In this document: positions 22,983-31,980 of the stretch, one piece after another
Layout of the letters: each line of letters starts with the position of its first letter
How positions within the stretch are numbered: the stretch's first letter is position 1
Notes under the pieces: model-generated
Databases searched by the model: none
What the model saw: the letters and a program-made list of their open reading frames with translations, nothing else
What the model was told of the DNA's origin: nothing
Assembly (NCBI GenBank): GCA_030065155.1
Contig: JASJDI010000013.1
Span: 1-39,092 of the forward strand
Direction: 5' to 3'
DNA length: 39,092 bases
Source: Xenococcaceae cyanobacterium MO_188.B29
GTDB lineage: Bacteria > Cyanobacteriota > Cyanobacteriia > Cyanobacteriales > Xenococcaceae
Position numbers and translations under genes: made by a program

Positions 22983-24521
22983 ATGGTAGGAACGGCAAAA
23001 CCAGCTAAATTAAACAAATTTGAAAAATTCAAAGCAGATAAAGATGGACTAGCTGTTAAAGATGAGCTAGAGAAATTTGCGAGTTTAGGCTGGGAAGCAG
23101 TTGACAAAACCGATCTTGAACATCGACTTAAGTGGGTAGGGGTATTTTATCGTCCTGTAACTCCAGGCAAGTTCATGTTGAGGATGCGTACTCCTAATGG
23201 TATTGTCACTAGTGAACAAATGAGACTATATGCAGAAATAGTTCAGCGTTATGGTGAAGATGGCAGTGCAGATATTACTACCAGGCAAAATATGCAACTG
23301 CGGGGGGTTCGTCTGGAAGATATACCTGAAATTTTTAACCGTTTTGAGCAAGTAGGTTTAACTTCGGTGCAATCTGGCATGGATAATGTTCGTAACATAA
23401 CTGGTTCACCCATGGCAGGAATCGATGCTGATGAATTGGTTGATACCCGTGAACTCGTCCAAAAAGTTCAGGACATGATTACTAACGAGGGGAAAGGAAA
23501 TTATGACTTTACTAATTTACCCCGTAAATTTAACATCGCGATCGAAGGGGGAAGAGATAATTCTGTCCATGCAGAAATTAATGATATTGCTTTTGTGCCC
23601 GCCTACAAAGATGGCGAGTTAGGGTTTAACGTTTTAGTAGGTGGGTTTTTCTCTGCCAAAAGAGTAGCAGCAGCAGTACCCCTTGGGGTTTGGGTACTAC
23701 CGAATGATGATGTCGTAGAAATTTGCCGTGCTATTCTGACTGTATATCGCGACCATGGTTCCCGTGCCAATCGCCAGAAATCTCGCTTAATGTGGCTGAT
23801 TGATGAGTTGGGAATGGATAAGTTTAGGTCGATGATAGAACAGCAGATGGGTAAATCTTTGCCTACTGCTACAGAAGAAGACTTAATTGATTGGGAAAAA
23901 CGAGATCATTTAGGTACATTCCCTCAAAAGCAACCAGGTTTAAACTACGTGGGCATGCACGTACCTGCGGGAAGGTTATTTGCTCAAGACATGTTTGATT
24001 TGGCACGGATGGCAGAAGTTTATGGTGATGGGGAAATTCGCCTTACCGTAGAACAGAATGTGATTATTCCTAATATTCCTGATGCCAATTTAGATGCTTT
24101 TCTCGCTGAGCCTTTGTTAGAGAAATTCATTCTTAATCCTCAAACCTTAGAAAGAGGTTTAGTTTCTTGTACAGGAGCGCAGTTTTGCAAATTTGCTCTC
24201 GTGGAAACTAAAAATAGGGCTTTAGCTTTAGCCAGAGAATTAGATGCAGAATTAGAAATACCTAATAAAGTGAGAATTCATTGGACTGGATGTCCTAATT
24301 CTTGTGGTCAACCCCAAGTAGCAGATATTGGATTGATGGGAACTAAAGTTCGTAAAGACGGCAAAACTCTAGAGGGAGTAGATGTTTTTATGGGTGGTAA
24401 AGTGGGTAAAGATGCCAAGTTGGGCGATCGCGTTCATCAAGGAATTGCTTGTGATGATTTAAAATCGGCTCTAAAAGATATTTTAATTGAACAATTTGAT
24501 GCTAAACCTCTTCAACCTTAG
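22983..24521 (+). CDS. nirA: Ferredoxin-nitrite reductase
   Basis: A 512-residue siroheme enzyme that reduces nitrite to ammonium with six electrons from ferredoxin. The [4Fe-4S]-siroheme ligands are present in the C-terminal half: Ser-Cys-Thr-Gly-Ala-Gln-Phe-Cys-Lys near residue 397 and Gly-Cys-Pro-Asn-Ser-Cys-Gly-Gln near 438. The N-terminal half has the Thr-Thr-Arg-Gln-Asn-Met-Gln-Leu-Arg-Gly siroheme-contact segment near 100. No C-terminal ferredoxin domain is fused. Length matches cyanobacterial NirA. GGAAGAG precedes the ATG. It has its own NtcA box and a strong terminator, so it is probably a separate transcript from nrtP-narB-narM. Confidence 0.97.
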   Translation: MVGTAKPAKLNKFEKFKADKDGLAVKDELEKFASLGWEAVDKTDLEHRLKWVGVFYRPVTPGKFMLRMRTPNGIVTSEQMRLYAEIVQRYGEDGSADITTRQNMQLRGVRLEDIPEIFNRFEQVGLTSVQSGMDNVRNITGSPMAGIDADELVDTRELVQKVQDMITNEGKGNYDFTNLPRKFNIAIEGGRDNSVHAEINDIAFVPAYKDGELGFNVLVGGFFSAKRVAAAVPLGVWVLPNDDVVEICRAILTVYRDHGSRANRQKSRLMWLIDELGMDKFRSMIEQQMGKSLPTATEEDLIDWEKRDHLGTFPQKQPGLNYVGMHVPAGRLFAQDMFDLARMAEVYGDGEIRLTVEQNVIIPNIPDANLDAFLAEPLLEKFILNPQTLERGLVSCTGAQFCKFALVETKNRALALARELDAELEIPNKVRIHWTGCPNSCGQPQVADIGLMGTKVRKDGKTLEGVDVFMGGKVGKDAKLGDRVHQGIACDDLKSALKDILIEQFDAKPLQP

Positions 24522-24564
24522 CTTTTAGCTTAAGGATAAATATAGATATAACTTGCTTGATAGT

Positions 24565-24601
24565 GGACTATTAAACATTCAATCATTTAATAGTCCTTTT
24601 T
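24565..24601 (+). terminator. Strong intrinsic terminator after nirA
   Basis: GGACTATTAAA (24565-24575) and TTTAATAGTCC (24586-24596) make a perfect 11-bp stem, followed by five T. It separates nirA from nrtP. Confidence 0.92.
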
Positions 24602-24892
24602 GTTTATCTATTATTAAAAATAACTGTTCTAGAAAGTATCAATATTAGCCCAATCTTTATTAGTAAGTACAACCAGCAACCACTTAAAACCTCAACCAAT
24701 TATCTCTACTGATATTGTTCTACTAAATATTACTTAATTGGTAGCATTTGAATTTTCACCGTTCAGTTAAAATACTGAATAATTCATTATATTTTCTAAA
24801 TTATTGCTAAGTGTTTTCACTATAGACAACCAATAAAAATATGTAACTTAAGAATATTTTCCATGCAATAAAAACATGAAAACCTCAAAACT

Positions 24893-24906
24893 GTAGCAAA
24901 AGATAC
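24893..24906 (+). promoter_or_regulatory. NtcA box upstream of nrtP
   Basis: A second perfect GTA-N8-TAC (GTAGCAAAAGATAC), 266 bases before the nrtP start. TATAAA follows 26 bases later, a slightly long spacing for the usual 20-24. If used, the transcript has a leader of roughly 230 nt. Apart from this site the 570-base gap (24602-25172) holds no gene I can support. Confidence 0.72.
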
Positions 24907-25172
24907 TTTTGAACGCTTCAATGATGTGATTCTATAAACTAGATTGTTTACTCAGGAAAAAGATCTTGATTGTATACTTACTTGTCTAAGCAATAAAAAA
25001 TATCGCCTGAAAATAATCAAAATAAGGCAGAGATATTGAACTTATAAAAGCTCTTAATTTAGTCCAAAATTGATGATGAGAAAAAATTATCTAACTCAAA
25101 ATCATCAAGGGATTATTTTCAATTTGCAGTTTTAGTGTCCACAATTTGTTAAGTCTGAAGGAAGGTTAAAAG

Positions 25173-26726
25173 ATGCTCGGAGAAATGTGGCAATTCAGGG
25201 GTAGATATAAAATTCTACATATGACCTGGTTTGCATTTTTTCTATCCTTTGTTGTCTGGTTCAATCTAGCTCCCCTAGCAACATCAGTTAAAGCAGATCT
25301 TGGCTTGGAAGTAAGTCAAATTAGAACTATTGCGATATGTAACGTAGCTTTAACCGTTCCCGCAAGAATCATTATTGGTATGCTCTTGGACAGATTTGGA
25401 CCAAGACTTACTTATTCAATCTTATTGATGTATGCAGCAATTCCCTGTTTATTGTTTGCTTCTGCTCAAAATTTTAGTCAGTTAGTAATTTCTCGTCTGC
25501 TATTAAGTATTGTTGGTGCTGGGTTTGTTATTGGTATTCGCATGGTAGCAGAGTGGTTTCCCCCTAAAGAAATTGGTTTAGCTGAAGGTGTCTACGGCGG
25601 TTGGGGCAACTTTGGCTCTGCTGCGTCTGCTTTTACTTTACCAACTATTGGTGGATGGTTAGCTATGGGCGCACCAGGGGCAGGAGAGATTTTAAATTGG
25701 CGTGCTTGTATTGCAGGAACAGGAATTATTGCTGCTCTCTATGGTGTTCTTTATTTCTTTAACGTTCAAGATACTCCTCCTGGCAAAGTATATAGGAGAC
25801 CCAAGAGTGCTAGGGGTTTAGAAGTTACTACCAAAAAAGATTTTTGGTTTTTAATGGTCATGAATGCCCCACTTACAGGTATTTTGATGCTGTTGGCTTG
25901 GCGTTTAAGAAAAGTAGGCTTCTATGAGCAAAACACGATGTACATCGTTTGGGTTTGTTTACTAGGTTTGTACTTGTTCCAAGCATATAATTGCTGGGCA
26001 GTAAACAAAGACTTGATGACAGGGAAAAAACGTTATCCAGCCGAAGACCGCTATAACTTCTCTCAAGTTGCTATTCTCGAATTAACTTATATTGTTAACT
26101 TTGGTTCGGAATTAGCTGTAGTTTCCATGCTTCCTGCTTTCTTTGAAGGAACTTTCAGTCTCACTCCAGAAGCAGCAGGGATGATCGCTGCAAGTTATGC
26201 TTTTATGAACTTGGCTGCTCGTCCTGGTGGTGGTTTAATTTCTGACAAGCTAGGTAGTCGTAAGGTGACTATGGGAGTACTCACTGGTTGTATGGGGATC
26301 GGCTACTTAATACTTAGTACTGTTAATAGTAGTTGGTGGCTTCCTGGTGCAGTAATTTTAACTATGTGTTGTTCTTTCTTTGTGCAAGCGGGAGAAGGTT
26401 CTACTTTTGCGATCGTGCCTTTAGTAAAACGCCGTGTTACAGGACAAATTGCTGGTAACGTCGGTGCTTATGGTAACGTTGGTGCAGTAGCTTATTTAAC
26501 CATCTTTAGTTTGTTGCCTGAATGGTTAGGTGGTGGAGCAGAACCATCTGCAGCAATCATTGCCCAAGCAAACAGTGTATTCTTCCAAATAATGGCGATC
26601 GCTGCTCTGATTGTGGCATTCTTATGTTTCTTTATCCTCAAAGAACCTAAAGGATCTTTCTCAGAACATCATGAGGGAGAAGAAGAAATTATCGAACCAG
26701 TCATGGAAACCAAGGCAAGAATATAA
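25173..26726 (+). CDS. nrtP: Nitrate/nitrite permease of the MFS (NrtP/NarK type)
   Basis: A 517-residue major facilitator protein with about 12 membrane helices. The NarK/NrtP signatures are present: Phe-Phe-Leu-Ser-Phe-Val-Val-Trp-Phe near residue 23, Ala-Arg-Ile-Ile-Ile-Gly-Met-Leu-Leu-Asp-Arg-Phe-Gly-Pro-Arg (MFS loop 2-3) near 62, and two Gly-rich nitrate-signature stretches, one near 143-148 (Gly-Gly-Trp-Gly-Asn-Phe-Gly) and one near 429 (Gly-Asn-Val-Gly-Ala-Tyr-Gly-Asn-Val-Gly-Ala). The first 20 residues are cytoplasmic. This carrier type replaces the NrtABCD ABC transporter and is usual in marine strains. GGAAGG precedes the ATG. Regulated by NtcA through the upstream site, by inference. 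Confidence 0.95.
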   Translation: MLGEMWQFRGRYKILHMTWFAFFLSFVVWFNLAPLATSVKADLGLEVSQIRTIAICNVALTVPARIIIGMLLDRFGPRLTYSILLMYAAIPCLLFASAQNFSQLVISRLLLSIVGAGFVIGIRMVAEWFPPKEIGLAEGVYGGWGNFGSAASAFTLPTIGGWLAMGAPGAGEILNWRACIAGTGIIAALYGVLYFFNVQDTPPGKVYRRPKSARGLEVTTKKDFWFLMVMNAPLTGILMLLAWRLRKVGFYEQNTMYIVWVCLLGLYLFQAYNCWAVNKDLMTGKKRYPAEDRYNFSQVAILELTYIVNFGSELAVVSMLPAFFEGTFSLTPEAAGMIAASYAFMNLAARPGGGLISDKLGSRKVTMGVLTGCMGIGYLILSTVNSSWWLPGAVILTMCCSFFVQAGEGSTFAIVPLVKRRVTGQIAGNVGAYGNVGAVAYLTIFSLLPEWLGGGAEPSAAIIAQANSVFFQIMAIAALIVAFLCFFILKEPKGSFSEHHEGEEEIIEPVMETKARI

Positions 26727-26987
26727 CAGCCTAATAGGGGTGAGGAGATATCGAACCCCTACCAAGAAAATTTGTTTTAGGGGAGGGGAGCGATAAATTG
26801 TGGGTATCACTACTAATTTATTATCTACCTCCCTCAATTTATGTTAATAGAAAACAATAAGGTGTTATTAAATCTAATAATATTGAGGATATTAGCAATC
26901 TTTTCAATTAAACCCTGTGATTTAATCTTCTTTTTTCTTCTTTACCTCAATTAAATGACAGAACTGTATGTAATTAAGAACTGAAAT

Positions 26988-29297
26988 ATGACTGAATCTA
27001 CCAAAACTTTATGCCCATACTGCGGTGTTGGTTGTGGATTAGAGGTGTTGCCTCCAGCCCAATCAGGTAAACCAACCAATCGAGATAGTCAAGGAAACCC
27101 AATCTGGCAAGTAAGAGGCGATCGCGCCCATCCTTCTAGTCAGGGCAAAGTTTGTGTTAAAGGTGGTACAGTGGCAGAATCTTTAGATAAAGATCGTCTT
27201 AAGTATCCGATGATGCGAGATTCTCTAGACCAACCCTTGCGTCGTGTCAGTTGGTCAGAAGCTCTAGAGCGTATTGTCGATCGTCTTCAAGATGTAAGAG
27301 ACAATCAAGGTTCAGACGCTATCTGTATGTATGGTTCAGGACAGTTTCAGACTGAAGATTATTATATTGCCCAAAAATTACTCAAAGGTTATTTAGGGAC
27401 AAATAATTTTGATGCTAATTCCCGTCTTTGTATGTCTTCGGCTGTAGCTGGATATGTAGAAAGTTTTGGTTCTGATGGCCCGCCCTCTTGTTATGATGAT
27501 TTGGAATTGACTGACTGTGCTTTCTTAATTGGCACTAATACTGCGGAGTGTCATCCTATCGTTTTTAATCGTTTGCGACAGTACCACAAAAAAAATCGCC
27601 ACGTCAAAATGATTGTAGTCGATCCCCGTCGTACCAAAACGGCATCCGCTGCAGATTTACATTTAGCCATTAAACCAGGCACAGATATAGACCTCCTCAA
27701 CGGTATTGCTCATCTGTTACTGCGTTGGGAACTGTTAGATACCTTATTTATTGATGAATGTACTCAAGGTTTTACCGACTATACTCAGGTAATTCAACAC
27801 TATCCCCCAGAAATAGTTGCTCGTAAATGTGGCATCCGTATCGATCAATTAGAGGAAGCTGCCCGTTATTGGGGTGAGTCAGAAAAAGTATTATCTCTTT
27901 GGTCAATGGGAATCAATCAATCTACTGAAGGTACAGCCAAAGTTCGTACCTTAATCAATCTCCATTTAATGACAGGTAATATTGGTAAACCAGGGGCAGG
28001 ACCTTTTTCTCTGACAGGACAACCTAATGCTATGGGAGGAAGAGAAGCAGGAGGATTAGCCCATATTCTTCCAGGCTACCGTTTAGTGAAAAATTCCCAC
28101 CATCGTGCCGAAGTAGAACAACTTTGGGGATTAACACCAGGAAGTATTTCTCCTTTTCCTGGTAAAGATGCTTGGAGTATGATTACTGACTTAGAAACTA
28201 GCGATGTTGGATTTTTGTGGATTGCTGCTACTAATCCTGCTGTGAGTATGCCAGATTTAGCCAGGACGAAAAAAGCTTTATTAAAATCTCCTTTTACTGT
28301 TTATCAGGATGCTTATTACCCTACAGAAACCGCTGCCTACGCTCATGTAGTTTTACCCGCAGCCCAATGGGGAGAAAAAACAGGCACAATGACCAATTCG
28401 GAACGAGTGGTTACTTTGTGTCCTCAGTTTCGTTATCGACCAGGAGAAGCCAGACCAGATTGGGAAATTTTTGCTGAAGTTGGTCGCCGTTTAGGATTTA
28501 CCAAGGAGTTTGATTTTGCTAACTCGGAAGAAGTTTATGCCGAATTTGTGCAACTAACCCGCGATCGACCTTGTGATGTAAGTGGATTGAGTCATGAGAG
28601 GCTGCAAAAAGAAGGTCCTATTCAATGGCCCTGTCCTGTAGAGGAAGTAGAGGAGATTCCTGAATCGCCCCAATCAGAAGATTCATCAGGCATTTTTTCC
28701 TCTCTCTTTAAAGACAAAGAAGAAAAACCATCAGCTAAACGCCTCTACACCGATGGACGTTTTCATACCGAAGATGGACGAGCGAAATTTGCTGCCTTCC
28801 ACAGTAAAGGTTTAGCTGAACCCAGCGATGAAGAATATCCTTTAGTCCTGACTACTGGTAGAGTATATGAACATTGGCATACTATGACCCGTACAGGAAG
28901 GATTGAGAAAATCATGAAAAAACAGCCTCAACCCTTCATCGAAATTCATCCCCGTAATGCCAAAAATTTAGCTATAGAAGAAGGTGATTTAGTAGAAGTG
29001 CGATCGCGCCGTGGAAAGGCTTGTTTTCCTGCCAGAATAACTCAAGCAATTCCTCCTGGCACAGTTTTTATCCCTATGCACTGGGGAGCATTATGGACAA
29101 ATGACGGAGAAGCTAACACTCTTACTCACCCAGAATCTTGTCCTATCTCTGGTCAACCAGAACTAAAAGCCTGTGCTGTAAAATTAATACCTGTCAAAAA
29201 AGTCATTCAATCTGAGACAATAACAGAAATAGAACAATCAACAGAAATATCACCCTATTCTGTCGAATCAGTAACTAGACAATCTGTTTCCGTTTGA
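26988..29297 (+). CDS. narB: Ferredoxin-nitrate reductase (molybdenum enzyme)
   Basis: A 769-residue cytoplasmic nitrate reductase that reduces nitrate to nitrite with ferredoxin electrons. The N-terminal [4Fe-4S] ligands are Cys9, Cys12, Cys16 and Cys56 (Cys-Pro-Tyr-Cys-Gly-Val-Gly-Cys and Gly-Lys-Val-Cys-Val-Lys-Gly). The molybdenum-ligand region Asn-Ser-Arg-Leu-Cys-Met-Ser-Ser-Ala follows near residue 140-150. The C-terminal molybdopterin-binding domain has His-Trp-His-Thr-Met-Thr-Arg-Thr near 640. It is longer than usual because of an acidic Ser/Glu-rich insert (about 554-590) and a polar tail (about 735-769). The 261-base gap to nrtP has no NtcA site or clear terminator, so read-through from nrtP is likely. 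narM follows by 2 bases. Confidence 0.96.
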   Translation: MTESTKTLCPYCGVGCGLEVLPPAQSGKPTNRDSQGNPIWQVRGDRAHPSSQGKVCVKGGTVAESLDKDRLKYPMMRDSLDQPLRRVSWSEALERIVDRLQDVRDNQGSDAICMYGSGQFQTEDYYIAQKLLKGYLGTNNFDANSRLCMSSAVAGYVESFGSDGPPSCYDDLELTDCAFLIGTNTAECHPIVFNRLRQYHKKNRHVKMIVVDPRRTKTASAADLHLAIKPGTDIDLLNGIAHLLLRWELLDTLFIDECTQGFTDYTQVIQHYPPEIVARKCGIRIDQLEEAARYWGESEKVLSLWSMGINQSTEGTAKVRTLINLHLMTGNIGKPGAGPFSLTGQPNAMGGREAGGLAHILPGYRLVKNSHHRAEVEQLWGLTPGSISPFPGKDAWSMITDLETSDVGFLWIAATNPAVSMPDLARTKKALLKSPFTVYQDAYYPTETAAYAHVVLPAAQWGEKTGTMTNSERVVTLCPQFRYRPGEARPDWEIFAEVGRRLGFTKEFDFANSEEVYAEFVQLTRDRPCDVSGLSHERLQKEGPIQWPCPVEEVEEIPESPQSEDSSGIFSSLFKDKEEKPSAKRLYTDGRFHTEDGRAKFAAFHSKGLAEPSDEEYPLVLTTGRVYEHWHTMTRTGRIEKIMKKQPQPFIEIHPRNAKNLAIEEGDLVEVRSRRGKACFPARITQAIPPGTVFIPMHWGALWTNDGEANTLTHPESCPISGQPELKACAVKLIPVKKVIQSETITEIEQSTEISPYSVESVTRQSVSV

Positions 29298-29299
29298 AT

Positions 29300-29782
29300 A
29301 TGAGCAACCAAATATCAACTGTCAACGGTCAACAATTCTTTCAGTTTGAAACAGATTTTGTTGACTCTTTACGCTGTATTCCCATGCAAGTACGCTTAAA
29401 ATTAGATACTTGCGGAGTCAAGTTAAAACTTACCCATTGGCATCAGTTAAATCAAACTGAGCGACAAGTTTTAACCCAAATGCCTTGTACTACATCGAAA
29501 GAGAGTAAAATTTATCGAGATTTTTTGCAGAACTTGCTCAAAGAAAAGACTGGTAGTACTGCTGCCGAATTAGATATCGATCCCCATCCCCCTTGGGTGG
29601 ATGATACTACAATTCCTAATGTTGTTCAGCAAAAGGCAAAGGAGTCTGATATTGCTATAACTCAGGAGCAATGGAAGGGTTTAACTCCCGTGCAACGTTT
29701 TGCCTTAATCAAACTTAGTCGTCCTAGTCACGAAAATAAAAACTTTTTACCAGCAGCAAAAGAATTTGGTTTGATAGAGTAG
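29300..29782 (+). CDS. narM: NarM nitrate reductase-associated protein
   Basis: A 160-residue protein of the Nitr_red_assoc family, needed for nitrate reductase activity in cyanobacteria, probably for NarB maturation or cofactor assembly. Recognisable parts are Phe-Gln-Phe-Glu-Thr-Asp-Phe-Val near the start, Cys-Ile-Pro-Met-Gln-Val-Arg-x-Lys-Leu-Asp-Thr-Cys-Gly-Val-Lys-Leu, and Pro-Pro-Trp near residue 95. I chose the ATG at 29300; a TTG at 29294 would overlap the narB stop and add two residues. Coupled to narB, so expression should follow it. Confidence 0.93.
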   Translation: MSNQISTVNGQQFFQFETDFVDSLRCIPMQVRLKLDTCGVKLKLTHWHQLNQTERQVLTQMPCTTSKESKIYRDFLQNLLKEKTGSTAAELDIDPHPPWVDDTTIPNVVQQKAKESDIAITQEQWKGLTPVQRFALIKLSRPSHENKNFLPAAKEFGLIE

Positions 29783-29796
29783 TTTTTAAGCCGTAA

Positions 29797-29850
29797 GGTG
29801 GGCAAAATAAAACAGTCAAAAAAATATAATCAGCAAATTGATTGCCCACC
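29797..29850. repeat. 9-bp inverted repeat after narM
   Basis: GGTGGGCAA (29797-29805) and TTGCCCACC (29842-29850) pair across a 36-base AT-rich spacer just past narM. It may act as a weak terminator or message-end hairpin, or be a dispersed repeat. Confidence 0.5.
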
Positions 29851-29898
29851 AAATATAGATAGTTCGATCGCTTGCCTATTATTTTTCTGATAGCTTGC

Positions 29899-29925
29899 AA
29901 AAAAAAATAGCCTCGTCTGAGGCTA
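29899..29925 (-). terminator. Minus-strand intrinsic terminator without an assigned gene
   Basis: On the minus strand TAGCCTC/GAGGCTA form a stem with a 4-base loop followed by about nine T. No minus-strand gene precedes it: the sequence back to about 30070 has no convincing frame. It may end an antisense or small RNA, or be bidirectional backup for narM. Confidence 0.6.
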
Positions 29926-30072
29926 AAGTACTAGAAGGAGCATGAATGAAAAATATCAAGTTAATAATGACAATAGCTTTCAATCGGGAATAAATAGAGA
30001 AGACATTCAAAAATTGACAATTAACAATGGACAATGGACAACTAATACCATTTTCATTTAAATTGGCTACAA

Positions 30073-30558
30073 ATGATTGACACGATAATGCCCAAAGAAT
30101 TATGTCCTTGTGGAAGTAAAAAACCATATCAATATTGTTGCGGGATTTATCTAACGGGCAAGAAAAATCCAGAAACAGCCGAAAAACTAATGCGATCGCG
30201 TTACACTGCTTTTTGTAAAGGTAATATTGATTATTTAATTGCTACTCTTCATCCCGATAAAAGAACACAAAGCGATCGCACAGAATTAACTAAAAGTATT
30301 AATAATACTCAATGGTTGAGTTTAACTATCATTAATACCCATAAAGGTAAAAAAAATGACGTGATCGGTCAGGTAGAATTTGAAGCTGTTTATCTAATAA
30401 ATGAACCAGGACAACTCCACGAACTTTCTAAGTTTATTAAAACAGATAATAAATGGTTTTATTTAGAGGGTGATATTCTACCTGGAACAATACCGAAACG
30501 TAATGCCCCTTGTTGGTGTGGTAGTGGGGAAAAGTATAGAAAGTGCCATGGAGTTTAA
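30073..30558 (+). CDS. YchJ-like SEC-C motif protein (UPF0225)
   Basis: A 161-residue protein with a zinc-binding SEC-C motif at each end: Cys-Pro-Cys-Gly-Ser-x-Lys-x-Tyr-x-x-Cys-Cys near residues 11-23 and Cys-Trp-Cys-Gly-Ser-Gly-Glu-Lys-Tyr-Arg-Lys-Cys-His near 147-159. Between them is the NTF2-like YchJ middle domain (Arg-Ser-Arg-Tyr-Thr-Ala-Phe-Cys near 42). Function of the family is unknown; SEC-C motifs suggest protein or nucleic-acid interaction. An inner ATG at 30088 is an alternative start just before the first motif. Convergent with yciI. Confidence 0.9.
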   Translation: MIDTIMPKELCPCGSKKPYQYCCGIYLTGKKNPETAEKLMRSRYTAFCKGNIDYLIATLHPDKRTQSDRTELTKSINNTQWLSLTIINTHKGKKNDVIGQVEFEAVYLINEPGQLHELSKFIKTDNKWFYLEGDILPGTIPKRNAPCWCGSGEKYRKCHGV

Positions 30559-30577
30559 CTTGAGAATCTTAAACTAC

Positions 30578-30847
30578 CTAAAAAGCTTGTATCCATTCTT
30601 TCACTTCATACTCTGTCCAAATTCCATTTTGCCAATAGGGGTCTGCTTCTACTAACTGACGTACAGTTGTTTCATTTTCTGCTTCGTAGATGCCAAAAAC
30701 TTTAGTATTGTCTTTAGTTGGTCCTAGAGTAATCAAGATACCCTTCTCCTTTTGTGCTGTCAGACCACTTAAATGCTCTTGACGATAAGGAGTCCTTTTT
30801 TCTAGAGCATTTTCGCAATAACTACCCCACATGACATATTTAGGCAT
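30578..30847 (-). CDS. YciI-like protein
   Basis: An 89-residue YciI-family protein (ferredoxin-like alpha-beta fold). Seen are Arg-x-x-Tyr-Arg-Gln-Glu-His-Leu with the conserved His near residue 25, Gly-Pro-Thr near 43, and an acidic Ala-Asp-Pro-Tyr-Trp-Gln-Asn-Gly motif near 68 in which Asp and Pro are family-conserved. Related proteins are small dimers, some with lyase/hydrolase activity on chlorinated ring compounds; the role here is unknown. An 18-bp perfect palindrome lies 50 bases upstream. Confidence 0.88.
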   Translation of the reverse strand: MPKYVMWGSYCENALEKRTPYRQEHLSGLTAQKEKGILITLGPTKDNTKVFGIYEAENETTVRQLVEADPYWQNGIWTEYEVKEWIQAF

Positions 30848-30897
30848 GGCTTTAATTAAAATTTCGTTTTTTGTTACTTACTACTAACTACTGTACT

Positions 30898-30915
30898 GAC
30901 GTTCCATGGAACGTC
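30898..30915. repeat. 18-bp perfect palindrome (GACGTTCCATGGAACGTC)
   Basis: A fully symmetric 18-mer between two minus-strand genes. Palindromes of the form GACGTTYCATGRAACGTC are dispersed in many cyanobacterial genomes; the one inside the DhaM fusion gene (14014-14045) is a related but diverged form. Could be a mobile repeat or a protein site. Confidence 0.7.
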
Positions 30916-30924
30916 CTACTAAAC

Positions 30925-31131
30925 TTAAAATACCTCTTTTTCTCTTCCTTTCCACCATTCTCCTAACTTCATTAGGTCTTCTTGAATATCTTGTAATTGC
31001 TGTAAATACTCTCCTGGTGGCATAGTGTCTTTTTTTTCTTGTAGTTTCTTAAGCCGTAATTGAACTAACAACCAAGGCTTAGATATTCCATCAGTTGCTT
31101 CTATATATTGAGCTAAGTCTTTACTATCCAT
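30925..31131 (-). CDS. Small cyanobacterial protein of unknown function
   Basis: A 68-residue charged helical protein: Met-Asp-Ser-Lys-Asp-Leu-Ala-Gln-Tyr-Ile-Glu-Ala-Thr-Asp-Gly at the start, a Leu-Arg-Leu-Lys-Lys-Leu-Gln-Glu-Lys-Lys coiled stretch, and Leu-Gly-Glu-Trp-Trp-Lys-Gly near the C-terminus. No domain is recognised. Its amphipathic, gene-like sequence argues for a real gene. It is divergent from sodN. Confidence 0.62.
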   Translation of the reverse strand: MDSKDLAQYIEATDGISKPWLLVQLRLKKLQEKKDTMPPGEYLQQLQDIQEDLMKLGEWWKGREKEVF

Positions 31132-31295
31132 GGGTTGAGATAAATATATATAATCGATCGATTAGTTGTCTACATATTTCTTAACATTAATATATTTTGT
31201 CTTTTCTTGCTTACCAACGAAATTCTAATTATTGCCGATCATTTCAAGACATCTTGCAAAGGAAGCTCGATCGAACTAAGCTAGATTGGGGTAAG

Positions 31296-31382
31296 GGGGG
31301 ATAATTATGTAGTTGTTGTTAATCAATGCCATCTATAACTATCCCCCTCTGACTTAATAGTCTATCAAGTTCCGACTTGATA
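31296..31382 (+). promoter_or_regulatory. Two inverted repeats in the sodN promoter/leader
   Basis: GGGGGATA (31296-31303) pairs with TATCCCCC (31340-31347), spacer 36 bases. Nearer the gene, TATCAAGT (31363-31370) pairs with ACTTGATA (31375-31382) around TCCG, 49 bases before the sodN ATG. The second is compact enough for an operator or an RNA hairpin. Metal- or redox-dependent control of sodN is plausible but no known consensus was recognised. Confidence 0.5.
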
Positions 31383-31431
31383 TCTATATTCAACCACTTC
31401 TAAAGATAAATAAAGGAACTATATAGGTAGT

Positions 31432-31905
31432 ATGTTGAAGCAAGCTATTGCCAAAATCAAAAATTTATTTCCTGCCCCAGAAGTTCATGCTCACTGCGAC
31501 GGACCTTGTGGTGTCTACGATCCTTCTTCTGCGCGAGTCGCTGCTGAAGCAGTAGTGTCTATGACTAAAAAGCTAATGGATTTAGAAGTACCTGCTGCTG
31601 GCGATAAAGCAGGTATGATTGCTTACAACAATACTTTTTCTCGCTATGTAGCGATTAAAGAAGAACAAGCTCAAATCACTAAAGACGAATTACTCATTTT
31701 GTGGACAGACTACTTTAAACCTGTACACTTAGAGCAATATCCTGATTTACACGATACTTTTTGGAAAGCAGCTAAACTTTGTTCTGCTTGTAAAGTAGAA
31801 GTAAGTATTGAACACGCCAATGAACTAATGGATGCAGTCCAAAAAATTCATCAAATGTTCTGGGCTACTAAGAATCGAGATATTACTTGGTACAAAGCTA
31901 GCTAG
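31432..31905 (+). CDS. sodN: Nickel superoxide dismutase (precursor)
   Basis: A 157-residue NiSOD precursor. The nickel hook starts at His21: His-Cys-Asp-Gly-Pro-Cys-Gly-Val-Tyr-Asp-Pro, with His21 (new N-terminus), Cys22 and Cys26 as nickel ligands. The first 20 residues, ending Glu-Val-His-Ala, are a propeptide removed by a SodX-type protease so that the free amino group of His can bind nickel. The rest is the four-helix-bundle body. Enzyme length without propeptide (137) is slightly longer than the 117 of Streptomyces NiSOD. No sodX is visible nearby, although it often adjoins sodN; it must be elsewhere. Followed by a terminator and then by urease accessory genes, which also handle nickel. 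Confidence 0.97.
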   Translation: MLKQAIAKIKNLFPAPEVHAHCDGPCGVYDPSSARVAAEAVVSMTKKLMDLEVPAAGDKAGMIAYNNTFSRYVAIKEEQAQITKDELLILWTDYFKPVHLEQYPDLHDTFWKAAKLCSACKVEVSIEHANELMDAVQKIHQMFWATKNRDITWYKAS

Positions 31906-31931
31906 TTAATCTCGTAGTATTATATTTAAGT

Positions 31932-31961
31932 AGGGTGAGTCAAAGCTCACTCTATTTTTTT
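31932..31961 (+). terminator. Intrinsic terminator between sodN and ureD
   Basis: AGGGTGAG and CTCACTCT form an 8-bp stem (one G-U pair) with a 6-base loop, followed by ATTTTTTTA. It lies 26 bases after sodN and only about 20 bases before the coding part of ureD. Confidence 0.82.
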
Positions 31962-31980
31962 ATCTATAAGCCAAGAGACT

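Noticed and set aside
26735-26800. CCCCTA/TAGGGG arms after nrtP as tRNA-like or terminator structure
   Set aside because: No cloverleaf can be drawn and no T-run follows; at most a weak hairpin.
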